DNA from: UBA4782 sp034430215
GTDB lineage: Bacteria > Chloroflexota > Anaerolineae > Anaerolineales > Anaerolineaceae
Reading direction: 5' to 3'
DNA: 64,000 nucleotides
Assembly (NCBI GenBank): GCA_034430215.1
Contig: DAOUFE010000017.1
Span: forward strand, 65,094-129,093
The translations under genes were made by a program, and so were the position numbers. Numbering within the stretch: position 1 is the first letter of the stretch; every line of letters begins with the position of its first letter. The notes beneath the pieces were generated by a model that saw only the letters and a list, made by a program, of their open reading frames with translations, did not search any database and was not told the DNA's origin. This document shows positions 1 to 9,233 of the stretch, one piece after another.

Positions 1-2
1 TG

Positions 3-374
3 GTCAGTAGTGGCGGAACAGATGGCTTTTGGATCGATGTGAATCTATCTCAACAAATGCTCTATGCGTACCAGAATGATACCCTGCTGGCATCTTTTGT
101 GGTTTCCACGGGTACGTGGGATCATCCTACAGTTACCGGTCAGTTTAACATTTATGTGATGTATCGCTATGCAGATATGAGTGGCCCTGGTTATTATCTT
201 TCCAAAGTGCCTTATGTGATGTATTTTTATAAAGGCTATGGTCTGCATGGCACTTATTGGCATAGTAATTTTGGTGTTCCCATGAGTCATGGCTGTGTTA
301 ATCTCACCATTCCAGATGCAGCTTGGATCTACGAACGCGCTTCCTATGGCACATTGGTTAACATACACTACTAA
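3..374 (+). CDS. L,D-transpeptidase (YkuD), 5' end outside window
   Basis: The frame is open from the left window edge, so only the C-terminal part of the catalytic domain is present. The YkuD signature is visible: an HGTYWH segment followed by SHGCVN, whose cysteine is the nucleophile that forms 3-3 peptidoglycan cross-links outside the membrane. The stop lies one base before the start of a second YkuD gene, so the two are probably translated together. Both share the HGTYWH-x-PxSHGCxN-WIY layout and look like tandem paralogues. Cell-wall remodelling is a family-based assignment; whether it cross-links peptidoglycan or attaches proteins cannot be told. Confidence 0.85.
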   Translation, partial: VSSGGTDGFWIDVNLSQQMLYAYQNDTLLASFVVSTGTWDHPTVTGQFNIYVMYRYADMSGPGYYLSKVPYVMYFYKGYGLHGTYWHSNFGVPMSHGCVNLTIPDAAWIYERASYGTLVNIHY

Positions 375-375
375 T

Positions 376-1431
376 ATGAACACACTATTTACTGACCAAC
401 TATCCCAGATATCTAGGCGCGAATTTATCAAGCTTACCGGTGCAGGTTTGCTTGCAGTGTTGTTCAGCGCATTTCTGCCCGAATCCACCCCGGTAATGGC
501 TGGCGATCCTTCTCAAAGATTGGGAAGGATATTGAATGATGCGGTTGGGGTATATGAAAAACCGTCTTTCAACAGCCGTTTCATTAAAATGCTATATAAA
601 GATGTGATCGTGCAGATCGATGATATTACAATTGGTGAGGATGAACCAACCTATAATCGTATCTGGTATTACATTGACAATATTGGTTATGCCCATTCTG
701 GATGGATTCAACCAGTTCAGATTAACCCAAACCCGATTGCCTCGACAATCCCTATAGATGGTCAACTTGCTGAACTTACGGTTCCTTATTCGGATACCTA
801 TACGGATATCGAAAAGCGAGACAATGTCATCTATCGGATCTATTACAGTTCAGTTTTTTGGGTGCATGATGTGGTAAGATCGAGCGATGGAAAAATCTGG
901 TATAAAATTTGGGATGATAAGTTTAAATTCTACGTTTATGCAGATGCCACTCATCTTCGAATGATTCCAGCAAGCGAGCTTGCCCCCAGTGCGCCCGAAG
1001 TCCCAGAAAGTATCAAGAAAATACAGGTCAACCGACCTGAGCAGGTTCTAATCGCATATCAGGATAATGAGCCAGTGTTTATGACCCGCACCGCTACAGG
1101 AGCTCGATTCATCGATGGTAATTTCACCACCCCGGCTGGTAAATATATCTTAAACCGTAAAAGACCTACCAGGCACATGGCTGATGGTGATCTGGCTGCC
1201 CCAAAAACTTATGACCTTCCTGGTGTTCCCTGGGTGACATATCTGACCAAACGCGGAATCGCTATTCATGGCACTTACTGGCACAATGACTATGGGAAAC
1301 CACGCAGTCACGGATGTATCAATGTATCCTGTGAAGCATCTAAATGGATATATCTCTGGACTTCTCCCGCTGTGCCACCAAATGAAGATTATTGGTCAGA
1401 AGATACAGGAACTGCTTTAGATGTGGTATAA
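376..1431 (+). CDS. Tat-exported L,D-transpeptidase (YkuD) with SH3-like N-terminal region
   Basis: 351 residues. I start it at the ATG one base after the upstream stop, because the N-terminus then carries a twin-arginine signal (SRREFIKLTGAGLLAV, residues about 12-27). The region around residues 45-210 has SH3-like, cell-wall-binding character (GVYEKPS, GYAHSGWI), with two similar stretches. The C-terminal YkuD domain shows HGTYWHNDYG followed by SHGCIN, with the nucleophilic cysteine. Known family role: L,D-transpeptidation of peptidoglycan after export. Export by Tat rather than Sec suggests folding before translocation. It is coupled to the partial YkuD gene upstream. Confidence 0.85.
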   Translation: MNTLFTDQLSQISRREFIKLTGAGLLAVLFSAFLPESTPVMAGDPSQRLGRILNDAVGVYEKPSFNSRFIKMLYKDVIVQIDDITIGEDEPTYNRIWYYIDNIGYAHSGWIQPVQINPNPIASTIPIDGQLAELTVPYSDTYTDIEKRDNVIYRIYYSSVFWVHDVVRSSDGKIWYKIWDDKFKFYVYADATHLRMIPASELAPSAPEVPESIKKIQVNRPEQVLIAYQDNEPVFMTRTATGARFIDGNFTTPAGKYILNRKRPTRHMADGDLAAPKTYDLPGVPWVTYLTKRGIAIHGTYWHNDYGKPRSHGCINVSCEASKWIYLWTSPAVPPNEDYWSEDTGTALDVV

Positions 1432-1457
1432 ATCAAATAGAAGATTGCAGGTGTATT

Positions 1458-1877
1458 ATGGTACAACCAATTTTTGAAGGATTGATCTTTGACGAGAACG
1501 ACCAGTTGGTTGAAACTGGTTTTGTTGGTAATGAACCATGCTATATTGTGGATGATGCGGGATTTAGACGCCATATTTCCAGCGAGTATGTCGATCGCCA
1601 GATTTGGGAAATTATGACCGCGCAGATCAAAGGCAAAGAAGACTTGCTGGCTGACGAAACTGCGAAAATGCTCGGTCAGGATGACCTTTTTTCTCATGCA
1701 TTGATTGAGAATCAACTAAAAAATGTCGATCAGCAGTTTGAGAACCTTCAAAAAACAGGTATTCCTGCTGAAGGTAGAACATATCTTGGGATGATGGGGT
1801 TTAAAGTAGTTATCAATGTACATGGGGAAGTAGTTCGGGTAGACCAGCCCACTGCATCACCGCAAGAAGGCGAATAA
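1458..1877 (+). CDS. Conserved hypothetical protein, 139 aa
   Basis: A cytoplasmic protein without signal peptide or membrane segment. An in-frame codon reaches further upstream, but the ATG at 1458 lies 26 bases after the transpeptidase stop and begins a compact acidic protein (MVQPIFEGLIFDEND). The central part (residues 45-100) is helical and charged; the C-terminal part contains GRTYLGMMGFKVVINVHGEVV. I do not recognise a family. Its position directly behind the transpeptidase suggests cotranscription only. Confidence 0.7.
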   Translation: MVQPIFEGLIFDENDQLVETGFVGNEPCYIVDDAGFRRHISSEYVDRQIWEIMTAQIKGKEDLLADETAKMLGQDDLFSHALIENQLKNVDQQFENLQKTGIPAEGRTYLGMMGFKVVINVHGEVVRVDQPTASPQEGE

Positions 1878-1986
1878 CCTCTTCGCATGATTTCTTGATA
1901 ATCAATGCTATATCTGGAATGAATACTTATAATTTCAGATATAATTCTTATACACAGCCATTAAAATAGGCTTGTATGGTGAGTTT

Positions 1987-2820
1987 ATGGGATCTGAATA
2001 TATTATTGACATCAACGATACGAATTTCGAGTATGAAGTAGTTCAATACTCGCTCAATACTCCTGTCGTCATTGATTTCTGGGCAGAATGGTGTAAGCCA
2101 TGCAAAACACTTACCCCCTTGCTCGAAATGCTGGCGCATGAAGCAGGTGGCAGTTTCCGCCTGGCACGAGTAAATGTAGATCAATGCCCCAATCTTGCTA
2201 TTCAATTTGGGGTGCGTACGATCCCTACTATTAAAGCTTTTTCACAAGGAGAAGTTGTAGGCGAAGTTGTGGGACTTCAGCCTGAACCCAGACTACGTGA
2301 TTTCATTGCTGGCATCATGCCACCCAGCCCACTTACCCTTGCTATCGAAAAAGCTAATAGTCTGCTCGCCCTAAGACAATGGTCAGAAGCTGAAAAACTT
2401 TACACAGATATTTTAGAGCAAGCTCCTGATAATCCAGCCTGCTTGCTTGGTATGGTGAAGATCTATATTATCAAAAAACAACCTGATAAAGCTTTGGAAA
2501 TTTTGCGAGATTTTCCTGCAAGCAGATATTACACCAAAGCAGAAGCATTGCTACCCCTTGTAGAAACATTGGCAAAATTTACTGCAGGGAAATTCCAGGC
2601 TACAACAGACCAGGATCAAACATTCACAAACAGCCTCAATCTGGTGATGCGAGGAAATTTTGCCGCAGCATTGGATGGCTTGCTAGGTGTACTGCGAGAA
2701 AACAAATCTTATCGTAATGGACTTGCCCGTCAGGTTTATCTCAGCATTCTGGAAATGATGGGGGAAGAAGATCCAGAAACGCGCGAGTATCGTAATGAAC
2801 TGGCAAGTGCATTATTTTAG
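1987..2820 (+). CDS. Thioredoxin-TPR protein, CnoX/YbbN-like co-chaperone
   Basis: 277 residues. Residues about 1-110 form a thioredoxin fold with the active-site motif WCKPC and the cis-proline region RTIPTIKAF. Residues about 115-277 are helical TPR-type repeats (LYTDILEQAPDNPACLLG and similar). This order matches the YbbN/CnoX family, which protects proteins from oxidative damage and hands them to chaperones; members differ in whether the cysteine pair is redox-active, and here both cysteines are present. I choose the ATG at 1987 because GGTGAG precedes it at good spacing; a TTG lies 15 bases upstream. The gene converges on the next with only 8 bases between stops. Confidence 0.85.
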   Translation: MGSEYIIDINDTNFEYEVVQYSLNTPVVIDFWAEWCKPCKTLTPLLEMLAHEAGGSFRLARVNVDQCPNLAIQFGVRTIPTIKAFSQGEVVGEVVGLQPEPRLRDFIAGIMPPSPLTLAIEKANSLLALRQWSEAEKLYTDILEQAPDNPACLLGMVKIYIIKKQPDKALEILRDFPASRYYTKAEALLPLVETLAKFTAGKFQATTDQDQTFTNSLNLVMRGNFAAALDGLLGVLRENKSYRNGLARQVYLSILEMMGEEDPETREYRNELASALF

Positions 2821-2828
2821 GCGATAAA

Positions 2829-3890
2829 CTATTCCTGGCTTAGCGCAATTTTTAAATTATCCATGGCAGTGATAGGAGTGGGATCCACTCCATATAGCAT
2901 TGCCAGATAATATGCCATATAATCACCAAATTGGACCGTTGTCCATACCTGTTCCATGGCGGTTTTTCCTTTTGCATGATACATATCAGTGCCAATCCCC
3001 TGTTGGTTGAATTCCTGTCTGGTTAGTTCACTTCGCAGGCTATTCCGTTTGTGATCAGAATCTGCTCGTAAGAATAAGACAACCAGTTTATTCATCAATT
3101 CAGCCGGGTACAAGGTCCCCGCCAATGTATTGTGGTCTATTTCTGGTAAAAATTCAAATTGCCCCCAGGCTTTAGCTACTTCACTGATTTGACCTTTCCA
3201 ACGGCGGGCAACAGCTGAAAGGATGCCCGAGCCAACCACACACACCCAGCGTCCCATCAACTGCCCTGCCTGTCGTTTTGCAGGATTCTTACGGAGCGGT
3301 ATATCTGTGGAGATGTTTTCCTTTTGCTCCATCATACTGGAATATGTCGCATGAAAATCTTTCTCAGCATCACCAATTAAACCAAGCCTGTGGAACAATG
3401 CAATCAAAAAACCGAATGTCCACCCAACCGCAGACCGGGGTTGCCCACTATGCTCAAATTTCCACCAATTTCTCTTTTCACTCTCTGCCAGCGATCCAAG
3501 CTTACCACCTCTGGCGATCACAATGGTCTGGCATCCACGACGGAGAGCTTCTTCATATGCAGAAATAGTCTCTTCAGTGTTACCTGAGTGAGAAGAGGCA
3601 ATTACCAGGGTTTCATTTCCCTTTGCCCATGCGGGCAATCCATAATCACGTTGAACTATTATCGGGATTGGACAGGCATCATGTACAAATTCTGCGGCAA
3701 GGTCAGCACCAATTGCCGATCCACCCATCCCAGCAATAATAATCTTATCAGGCATATGAACGTTATTCAAGGATTGAGTTAAGCCAAACTGCCATGCATT
3801 TAATAATTGTGAAGGTAAAGCTTCAATTTGACCAAGCATATTGTGCTGATCTAATGTTGAATAAATTGCAGGGTCATCAAGTGAATTCAC
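2829..3890 (-). CDS. Bifunctional phosphoglucose/phosphomannose isomerase
   Basis: 353 residues with two SIS sugar-isomerase folds. The first begins around residue 50 with AGMGGSAIGADLAAEF, followed by a sugar-phosphate loop (SSHSGNTEET). The C-terminal part has WGQFEFLPEIDHNTL, typical of the archaeal/bacterial bifunctional PGI/PMI family. The enzyme interconverts fructose-6-phosphate with glucose-6-phosphate and with mannose-6-phosphate in the cytoplasm. Length is normal for the family. It lies downstream of the FHA/AI-2E/62-aa group on the same strand, but 184 bases separate it from the last of these. Confidence 0.9.
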   Translation of the reverse strand: MNSLDDPAIYSTLDQHNMLGQIEALPSQLLNAWQFGLTQSLNNVHMPDKIIIAGMGGSAIGADLAAEFVHDACPIPIIVQRDYGLPAWAKGNETLVIASSHSGNTEETISAYEEALRRGCQTIVIARGGKLGSLAESEKRNWWKFEHSGQPRSAVGWTFGFLIALFHRLGLIGDAEKDFHATYSSMMEQKENISTDIPLRKNPAKRQAGQLMGRWVCVVGSGILSAVARRWKGQISEVAKAWGQFEFLPEIDHNTLAGTLYPAELMNKLVVLFLRADSDHKRNSLRSELTRQEFNQQGIGTDMYHAKGKTAMEQVWTTVQFGDYMAYYLAMLYGVDPTPITAMDNLKIALSQE

Positions 3891-4074
3891 TAATCCTCCA
3901 GAAAATGGAACTAGAATGTATTGTACCGCATTTCCCCATCCCTCTCATCCAAAGAACATAATGGGCTGATTGAAATGGCGTTTTTTAACATTGACAGATA
4001 CACTCACCTGCCTTCTCGGAAAAAAGGCAAAGCGGATAATAAATGAATATCTTCTGTGCTGTTTTTTTATCAGA

Positions 4075-4263
4075 TTACTTTTTTGCTAAAAGCTGTTTAA
4101 CCAGCTCACGAAATTCGTCCCACTCTTCCTGGAACATATTGATCGTGACATTATTTAATTGGAGGTTATACGAAACCTCACCATCAGGTTCTTCTGCTTT
4201 CCAGATTGAGTAATTTTCAGTCTCAACAACAATTTCAATTACAGGTTCATTTTGGGCGTCCAT
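4075..4263 (-). CDS. Small conserved hypothetical protein, 62 aa
   Basis: An acidic small protein with a beta-rich first half (EIVVETENYSIWKAEE, SYNLQLNNVTINM) and a helical end (EEWDEFRELVKQLLAKK). Its start overlaps the end of the AI-2E-family gene by 17 bases, so it is probably translated by coupling. No membrane segment and no known motif. It has the look of a small single-domain regulatory or binding protein, but no function can be assigned. Confidence 0.65.
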   Translation of the reverse strand: MDAQNEPVIEIVVETENYSIWKAEEPDGEVSYNLQLNNVTINMFQEEWDEFRELVKQLLAKK

Positions 4264-5551
4264 TGGCTGCCTTGCCCTTTCTTTTTATTTTTAATAGTAT
4301 TGACTTAAAGAAATTTGCGATCTTTATTAACCAGGGAAAAATGTTTTTAAAACTTTGCACCTGTGCTGTACTATATATTCCTTCCCATGGATCAAGATCG
4401 AACATTTTTCGAAGGACATAGTTAAACAATAACTTAATAGATGCTAATACCGGTGCTGCCAGCAGAACACCAATAATTCCAAATAAACTGGCAGCGATGA
4501 GTACCGTTACCATGACCGCTGCTGGATGCACTCGCAGTGTATTTGCCATTACGCGTGTACTCAAAAAGTTATCAATCAAAGAATCAACAATGAAACCAAT
4601 ACCTACAACCAGAATAGAATAGAAAATTGGTTGCAGTCCAAAAATATTGGACCCTTGAAAGAAGGTTACTAGAAAATAGGATATCCAGGTGATCCAGGCT
4701 CCCAGATATGGAATAAATCGAGCTATTCCTGCTAAAATCGCCAGCGCATAAAAGTAACGCACACCCAGCCCACCCAGAAGTGCTGCATAAATCGCCATGG
4801 CAATGAATACAACGATCAATTGTCCACGCAAAAATGAATTCCAGATCCGGCCTAATTCAAAACCCATCCTTTGAAAATCATAAGAATAACCAGGGATCTT
4901 GAAATCCAACATCTTTCCTAATGGGCTTCGGCTTTCTAGTAGGATGAAATATGAAACCAATATAATGAAGAAAATCCACCCAATGGTCGTTGCAGCTCCA
5001 CCCGCTACACTGCCAACAACCGAACCAACATTCGACATGATTGGCTGCAATAATCCAAATAATTGCGTAGCCAGGTTTTCTAGACCCATGGTAGGTAAAT
5101 CAATCGTGAAAGGTCCAATGATTAACGGTTGAGATGTAATTCTATCGAGAAATGCAGGAAGATCAGCGACCGAGTTCTGTAGAAAACGGATCAAACTACT
5201 TGCCTGTTCTACCAGAGCAAAACTACCCCAGGTTAATAGACCAGCCAGGATCAAGATGAAGATCAGGTAGAGAATATTTACTGAGAATCGCCAACTAATT
5301 TTTAATTTTTTCTGAAGTGAGCTTGCAATAGGGTATAAAAGGTATGCAATTACCCCTATCATTAATAATGGTCCCAAAATATTTTGAAACCGGTTTAAAA
5401 TCCAGGCACTGACCGCCAGCAGGGCAATACCAACAATCAGTTTGGTAGTATTTGTCCAGGGCGGCGATTTCTTTTCAGCAGGCGGCTTACTTCCATTATC
5501 GATTGATGGTGTCAATGATTCTGAAGCCGAATTGTAATCGTTAGTGTTCAT
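4247..5551 (-). CDS. AI-2E family transporter (PerM/YdiK type permease)
   Basis: 434 residues, a polytopic membrane protein. Residues about 35-100 and 190-400 hold hydrophobic segments; between them is the extracytoplasmic helical region characteristic of the family (VEQASSLIRFLQNSV). The signature near the end (FGIIGVLLAAPVLASIK) matches the AI-2E/UPF0118 family, whose substrates range from autoinducer-2 to sodium/proton exchange; no substrate can be named here. A Ser/Pro-rich cytoplasmic N-terminus of about 30 residues precedes the first helix. It is probably cotranscribed with the FHA gene upstream and the 62-aa gene downstream. Confidence 0.85.
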   Translation of the reverse strand: MNTNDYNSASESLTPSIDNGSKPPAEKKSPPWTNTTKLIVGIALLAVSAWILNRFQNILGPLLMIGVIAYLLYPIASSLQKKLKISWRFSVNILYLIFILILAGLLTWGSFALVEQASSLIRFLQNSVADLPAFLDRITSQPLIIGPFTIDLPTMGLENLATQLFGLLQPIMSNVGSVVGSVAGGAATTIGWIFFIILVSYFILLESRSPLGKMLDFKIPGYSYDFQRMGFELGRIWNSFLRGQLIVVFIAMAIYAALLGGLGVRYFYALAILAGIARFIPYLGAWITWISYFLVTFFQGSNIFGLQPIFYSILVVGIGFIVDSLIDNFLSTRVMANTLRVHPAAVMVTVLIAASLFGIIGVLLAAPVLASIKLLFNYVLRKMFDLDPWEGIYSTAQVQSFKNIFPWLIKIANFFKSILLKIKRKGKAANGRPK

Positions 5552-5615
5552 GTATCCGTCTATTCTTCCATTGAAAAAATATACAGGAAGAAAATGGTAA
5601 GTCTACTCAATTAAA

Positions 5616-6377
5616 TCAGGTTGTAACACACGCAAAACCAAATAACTCATAGATAGAACAGCCCCATTCTGTTTGAGTGACTACGATTACAGCTATGAGT
5701 GCCAGACAAAGGCACAGAACTGCCAAAATGATCAATACAATAGCCCAAACAGGGAATTTTTTCTTATTTGGTGGTTCATCAGGATAAGGTTCTTCTACCA
5801 GAGGAGAAATCGGAGCTTGAGGAGGCATAGGTACAGGTTGAGGAGCCTGCGGAGGTTGTTGCTGTCTCAAGTATGCAGGCTGTTGAGCAGGTGGAATTGA
5901 CTGATATTGCGGAGTTGCTGAGGCTTGTTGATAAGGCGGTGGTACTGGAACTTGTTGATATGATGGAGGGACTGGAGGTTGAAAAGGTTGCTGGTATGGG
6001 GATGGTGTGCCGGGTCTTGGTACGGTGGCAGGTGGATTCGCTGCTTCCATGTTCGCAGCAGCCATCTCACTTTCTGTTAGTTGTTCAAATACCAGGGTGA
6101 TCTTTTCACCCAGTGTGATGACTTCGCCAACTTGTAATAAATGAGCGCCACTGATCCGTTGCCCATTAATAGATGTGCCATTTGTTGAGCCTAAATCCTC
6201 TATGTAATATGAAGAGCCTTGCATAAATACCCGGGCATGCTTTCTGCTGACTTCAGGGTCTTTAATCACCACATCCATGTTAGATTCACGTCCAACGAGC
6301 ATTTCTGGTTTGATCAAAGGAAATGATTTGCCAGCGTTTGGGCCGGTTCTTACAGCAATTCGATAATTTGGGATCAT
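5616..6377 (-). CDS. FHA-domain membrane-anchored protein
   Basis: 253 residues. An FHA domain spans about residues 1-95 with the canonical phosphothreonine-binding elements (VGRES near residue 28, SRKHA near 44, LGSTNGTSING near 61). A long Pro/Gln-rich low-complexity linker follows (about 110-205), then one hydrophobic helix (WAIVLIILAVLCLCLALIAV) and a short tail. The topology suggests a cytoplasmic phosphopeptide reader tethered to the membrane from its C-terminus. No Ser/Thr kinase is seen in the window. GGAGG stands well placed before the ATG. Confidence 0.88.
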   Translation of the reverse strand: MIPNYRIAVRTGPNAGKSFPLIKPEMLVGRESNMDVVIKDPEVSRKHARVFMQGSSYYIEDLGSTNGTSINGQRISGAHLLQVGEVITLGEKITLVFEQLTESEMAAANMEAANPPATVPRPGTPSPYQQPFQPPVPPSYQQVPVPPPYQQASATPQYQSIPPAQQPAYLRQQQPPQAPQPVPMPPQAPISPLVEEPYPDEPPNKKKFPVWAIVLIILAVLCLCLALIAVIVVTQTEWGCSIYELFGFACVTT

Positions 6378-6664
6378 TTGATCCTCCAGTATTCTGAAAT
6401 GTCAAAATAAGTGTAGCAAGATTGAATCTGGCTGTCAACTCGATTGATGTGGATTGGAACGACTCACACCCCTCGCGAAAATGATTTTATCACTTTACCA
6501 GTTTTCTTCAAAAAGGTAATTCCCTTGTAGTTTTATTAAAAATATTTAATAAAAGTAAAAACTCTCTGATCGCCATCTTCTGAAAAATATCCACAATTAA
6601 CCAAAAAACTAAATGAAAATATCGTTGGTATTAAAAAGTAGAATGAAATAATAATTCCGAACTG

Positions 6665-6670
6665 TATAAT
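6665..6670 (+). promoter_or_regulatory. -10 element of the methyltransferase-like gene
   Basis: TATAAT 35 bases before the TTG start at 6705; no convincing -35 is seen at 16-18 bases. The rest of the 6378-6664 gap is AT-rich and holds no feature that I can support. Confidence 0.45.
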
Positions 6671-6704
6671 ACTTTTAATGCATACCGCATTATTGGAGGG
6701 AACC

Positions 6705-7385
6705 TTGTCAAAAGACTATTCTTCGTTGAAGAAATTCTTGATTACACGTGTCAGCCTTTTCTTTCTCATTTTCCTGATCGTTCTCCTCCTGCCTTCAGGG
6801 AAAGTGACATACTGGCAGGCATGGATGTATGTTCTAGTTCTGCTTATCCCTGCTGTATTTGTTCTGGTCCACTTTTATAAAAACAATCCGGATTTTCTCG
6901 AACGGCGCATGAAATTTAAGGAACAAAGACAAGCTCAAAAGAACATTCTCAAGTACGGAAACATAGCCATCTTGTTGGCTCTCGTTTTACCAGGTTTTGA
7001 CCAACGGTGGAACTGGTCGCAGGTTCCAACCTGGGTTTCTATTGCAGCAGAAGCAGGCACGTTGTTGGGATATCTTCTGATCGTAAGGGTTTTTCTAGAA
7101 AATCGCTACGCCTCACGAATAATAGAGGTCTCTGAAGAACAGAAAGTGATCAGCAGTGGACCTTATGCGGTAGTGCGTCACCCAATGTACAGTGGCACAA
7201 TCGTTTTTTATCTGCTTTCACCTATTGCTTTGGGTTCATACTGGGCAATCATTCCTGTAGTGTTTATTGTGCCTATAATCATACTGCGTATAAAAGATGA
7301 AGAATCACTCTTACATCGCGAGCTTCCCGGTTACACTGAATACACGCAAAAGGTTCGCTATCGGCTGATTCCCAGGATTTGGTGA
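6705..7385 (+). CDS. Isoprenylcysteine carboxyl methyltransferase-family membrane protein
   Basis: 226 residues with about five hydrophobic segments. The C-terminal half carries the ICMT/PEMT family signature: VVRHPMYSG near residue 165 and a terminal acidic/Tyr segment (EESLLHRELPGYTEYTQKVRYRLIP), which bind S-adenosylmethionine and the lipid-like substrate. In bacteria the substrates of this family are mostly unknown. I place the start at TTG 6705 because GGAGGG precedes it at the right distance. An ATG at 6678 is possible, but it lies about where transcription would begin from the TATAAT at 6665, which would make the mRNA nearly leaderless. Confidence 0.8.
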   Translation: MSKDYSSLKKFLITRVSLFFLIFLIVLLLPSGKVTYWQAWMYVLVLLIPAVFVLVHFYKNNPDFLERRMKFKEQRQAQKNILKYGNIAILLALVLPGFDQRWNWSQVPTWVSIAAEAGTLLGYLLIVRVFLENRYASRIIEVSEEQKVISSGPYAVVRHPMYSGTIVFYLLSPIALGSYWAIIPVVFIVPIIILRIKDEESLLHRELPGYTEYTQKVRYRLIPRIW

Positions 7386-7485
7386 GCGCTAATCCTGAAA
7401 TTGGATATAGTATGTATATTTACAAGTAATCGTACACAATTATCTGGTTAAACCTACAAATCTCCTCTAAAAATCTGACCTTAAG

Positions 7486-7522
7486 AAAAACTTGCCCCGA
7501 AAAGAATTCGGAGCAAGTTTTT
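7486..7522. terminator. Bidirectional intrinsic terminator
   Basis: A 12-base inverted repeat (ACTTGCCCCGAA with TTCGGAGCAAGT, one mismatch) has an A-run on its left and a T-run on its right, so it can terminate both the converging methyltransferase-like gene and glnA. Confidence 0.85.
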
Positions 7523-7541
7523 CTACAATTCGATATAGGAT

Positions 7542-8879
7542 TTATACCGCTTCCATATACCGTTCAATTTCCCAATCGGTGACACAGATACGGAAGGCTT
7601 CCCATTCTTCCAGTTTTGCACGTCGGAAGGATTCATAAACTTCGCTTCCCAGGGCGTCTTTCAATACAGTATCTTTTTCCAGTTCATCTAATGCCTTGAT
7701 CAAAGAACCTGGTAGTTCATCGATACCCATCTCTTTCCGTTCACTTTTTGAAAGGTCATAGATATTGATGTTGTTCAAAGGTTCTGGAACTTTAATATTG
7801 TTATCGATCCCGTCCAAGCCAGTTGCCAGCATGGCAGCCATAGCAAGGTATGGGTTACAGGAAGGATCCGGGCAGCGCAATTCAGCACGGGTGGCATTAT
7901 CCAACCCTTTTGTGTGCTGCGGAATTCGGATGAGAGCAGACCGATTGGTTTGCGCCCATCCAATATAAACTGGTGCTTCATAACCTGGTACAAGACGTTT
8001 GTATGAATTTACACTGGGTGCCACAACTGCAGAAAGTGCTTTCGCGTGGCTCAATTGCCCTGCAATAAATTCATAAGCAATCTTGGAAAGATTATATTGA
8101 TCATCGGCGTCAAAGAACAGATTATTTCCGCTGGTGTCAGATAATGATTGATGACAATGCATACCCGATCCATTAATTCCAAATATCGGTTTGGGCATAA
8201 AGGAAGCAACCAGGTCATGCTGTGCTGCAATCGCTTTGACAGTATATTTCAATGTTAGAACATTATCAGCTGCTCTTACTGCATCAGTAAAGCGAAAGTC
8301 TATTTCGTGCTGCCCTATTGCGGCTTCATGGTGCCCCACTTCGATTTCCAATCCCATACTCATAAGAGCTTGCATTAATTCGGTGCGCACTCGTACTGCT
8401 TCATCATGGGGTGAAAAATCAAAGTATCCGCCTACATCATGCGGTACGGGGTGGATGCTGCCACCATTTGTTGGTCGAAACAGGAAAAATTCAGGCTCAG
8501 GGCCCACATTGAATGTCCAGCCACGTTCTTTGATCTTTGCAGTCATGCGTTTCAATGTACCGCGTGGATCACCAGCAAAAGGTGTCATATCTGGTAAATA
8601 AATATCGCAAAACACTCTAGCCCTGCGTGCGTCAACCGGGCTCCAGGGTAACACCGCATAGCTATCGGTATCAAGGCGTAAGTGCATATCGCTCTCTTGT
8701 ATACGGGCAAAACCTTCAACAGAAGACCCATCAAACCATACGCCGTTCTCCAATTCGCCTTCCAGTTGCTCAACAGGACTTTCAACACTTTTTACCATAC
8801 CGTTCACATCAGTAAATTGATACGACATGAACTTTACGCCATCCGCTTGCACACGCTCAAGTAACTCTTTCTTATCCAT
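7542..8879 (-). CDS. glnA: Glutamine synthetase, type I
   Basis: 445 residues, cytoplasmic, condensing glutamate, ammonia and ATP to glutamine. Family landmarks are in order: the beta-grasp domain (VNGMVKSVE), WFDGSSVEGF, the metal-binding PEPEFFLF near residue 130, the ATP-binding NGSGMHCHQS, and the active-site RIP segment. The adenylylation-loop tyrosine region of GSI-beta enzymes is not obvious, and the size fits GSI-alpha, which is usually feedback-inhibited. I start at the ATG 8879 because GGAGG lies 5 bases upstream; the in-frame TTG further upstream falls inside that ribosome-binding site. Expression is probably controlled by the structured leader at 8908-9180. Confidence 0.95.
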   Translation of the reverse strand: MDKKELLERVQADGVKFMSYQFTDVNGMVKSVESPVEQLEGELENGVWFDGSSVEGFARIQESDMHLRLDTDSYAVLPWSPVDARRARVFCDIYLPDMTPFAGDPRGTLKRMTAKIKERGWTFNVGPEPEFFLFRPTNGGSIHPVPHDVGGYFDFSPHDEAVRVRTELMQALMSMGLEIEVGHHEAAIGQHEIDFRFTDAVRAADNVLTLKYTVKAIAAQHDLVASFMPKPIFGINGSGMHCHQSLSDTSGNNLFFDADDQYNLSKIAYEFIAGQLSHAKALSAVVAPSVNSYKRLVPGYEAPVYIGWAQTNRSALIRIPQHTKGLDNATRAELRCPDPSCNPYLAMAAMLATGLDGIDNNIKVPEPLNNINIYDLSKSERKEMGIDELPGSLIKALDELEKDTVLKDALGSEVYESFRRAKLEEWEAFRICVTDWEIERYMEAV

Positions 8880-8907
8880 CGCAACCTCCAATCAAAATCA
8901 AAAAGAC

Positions 8908-9227
8908 TCCAATCTGCAGCAAATTGGACAATGAATTGTATGGAATGATCCAACAATTATGAAATCACTGGAATTAACACCAGATCACTGCATCAGTTTT
9001 GTTCTGCCTGTCACCAGACATTTTTGACCTGTTGCATTTTGATGGGAAGAAAGAAGCCTGTGATCAGGCCTCAGAGGCATCCGCTGATCGATCGATTTTC
9101 CCCGGTTTTGCCCCCGCCGGGTTAACTCCCTCTTCGCAGAGGGGAACCTCCACCTCGTTGTCTCATGTTGTTACCATGAGATTCAGCCGCTAATTCATCC
9201 ATATTCAGTTGTTATGCTGCAATTCTG
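8908..9227 (-). ncRNA. Structured 5' leader of glnA with terminator-like hairpin (candidate attenuator or riboswitch)
   Basis: From the predicted transcription start near 9227 the RNA can form a series of hairpins. They are CTCATG/CATGAG (9162-9180), a 6-bp stem closed by a GCGA tetraloop and extended by GGTT/AACC (9120-9148), CCCGG/CCGGG (9101-9121, overlapping the former), GCCTC/GAGGC (9068-9078) and GCCTG/CAGGC (9056-9069). A further hairpin, TCCAAT/ATTGGA (8908-8928), is followed by a T-run just before the glnA ribosome-binding site. Competing helices plus a terminator before the gene is the architecture of transcription attenuation. I cannot match it to a known riboswitch class. Confidence 0.5.
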
Positions 9228-9233
9228 AAAGCG

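Noticed and set aside
8908..9227. T-box, guanidine-I or cyclic-di-AMP riboswitch in the glnA leader
   Set aside because: Short G/C-rich pieces recall these classes, but none of the diagnostic conserved boxes occurs in order, so only an unassigned structured leader is reported.
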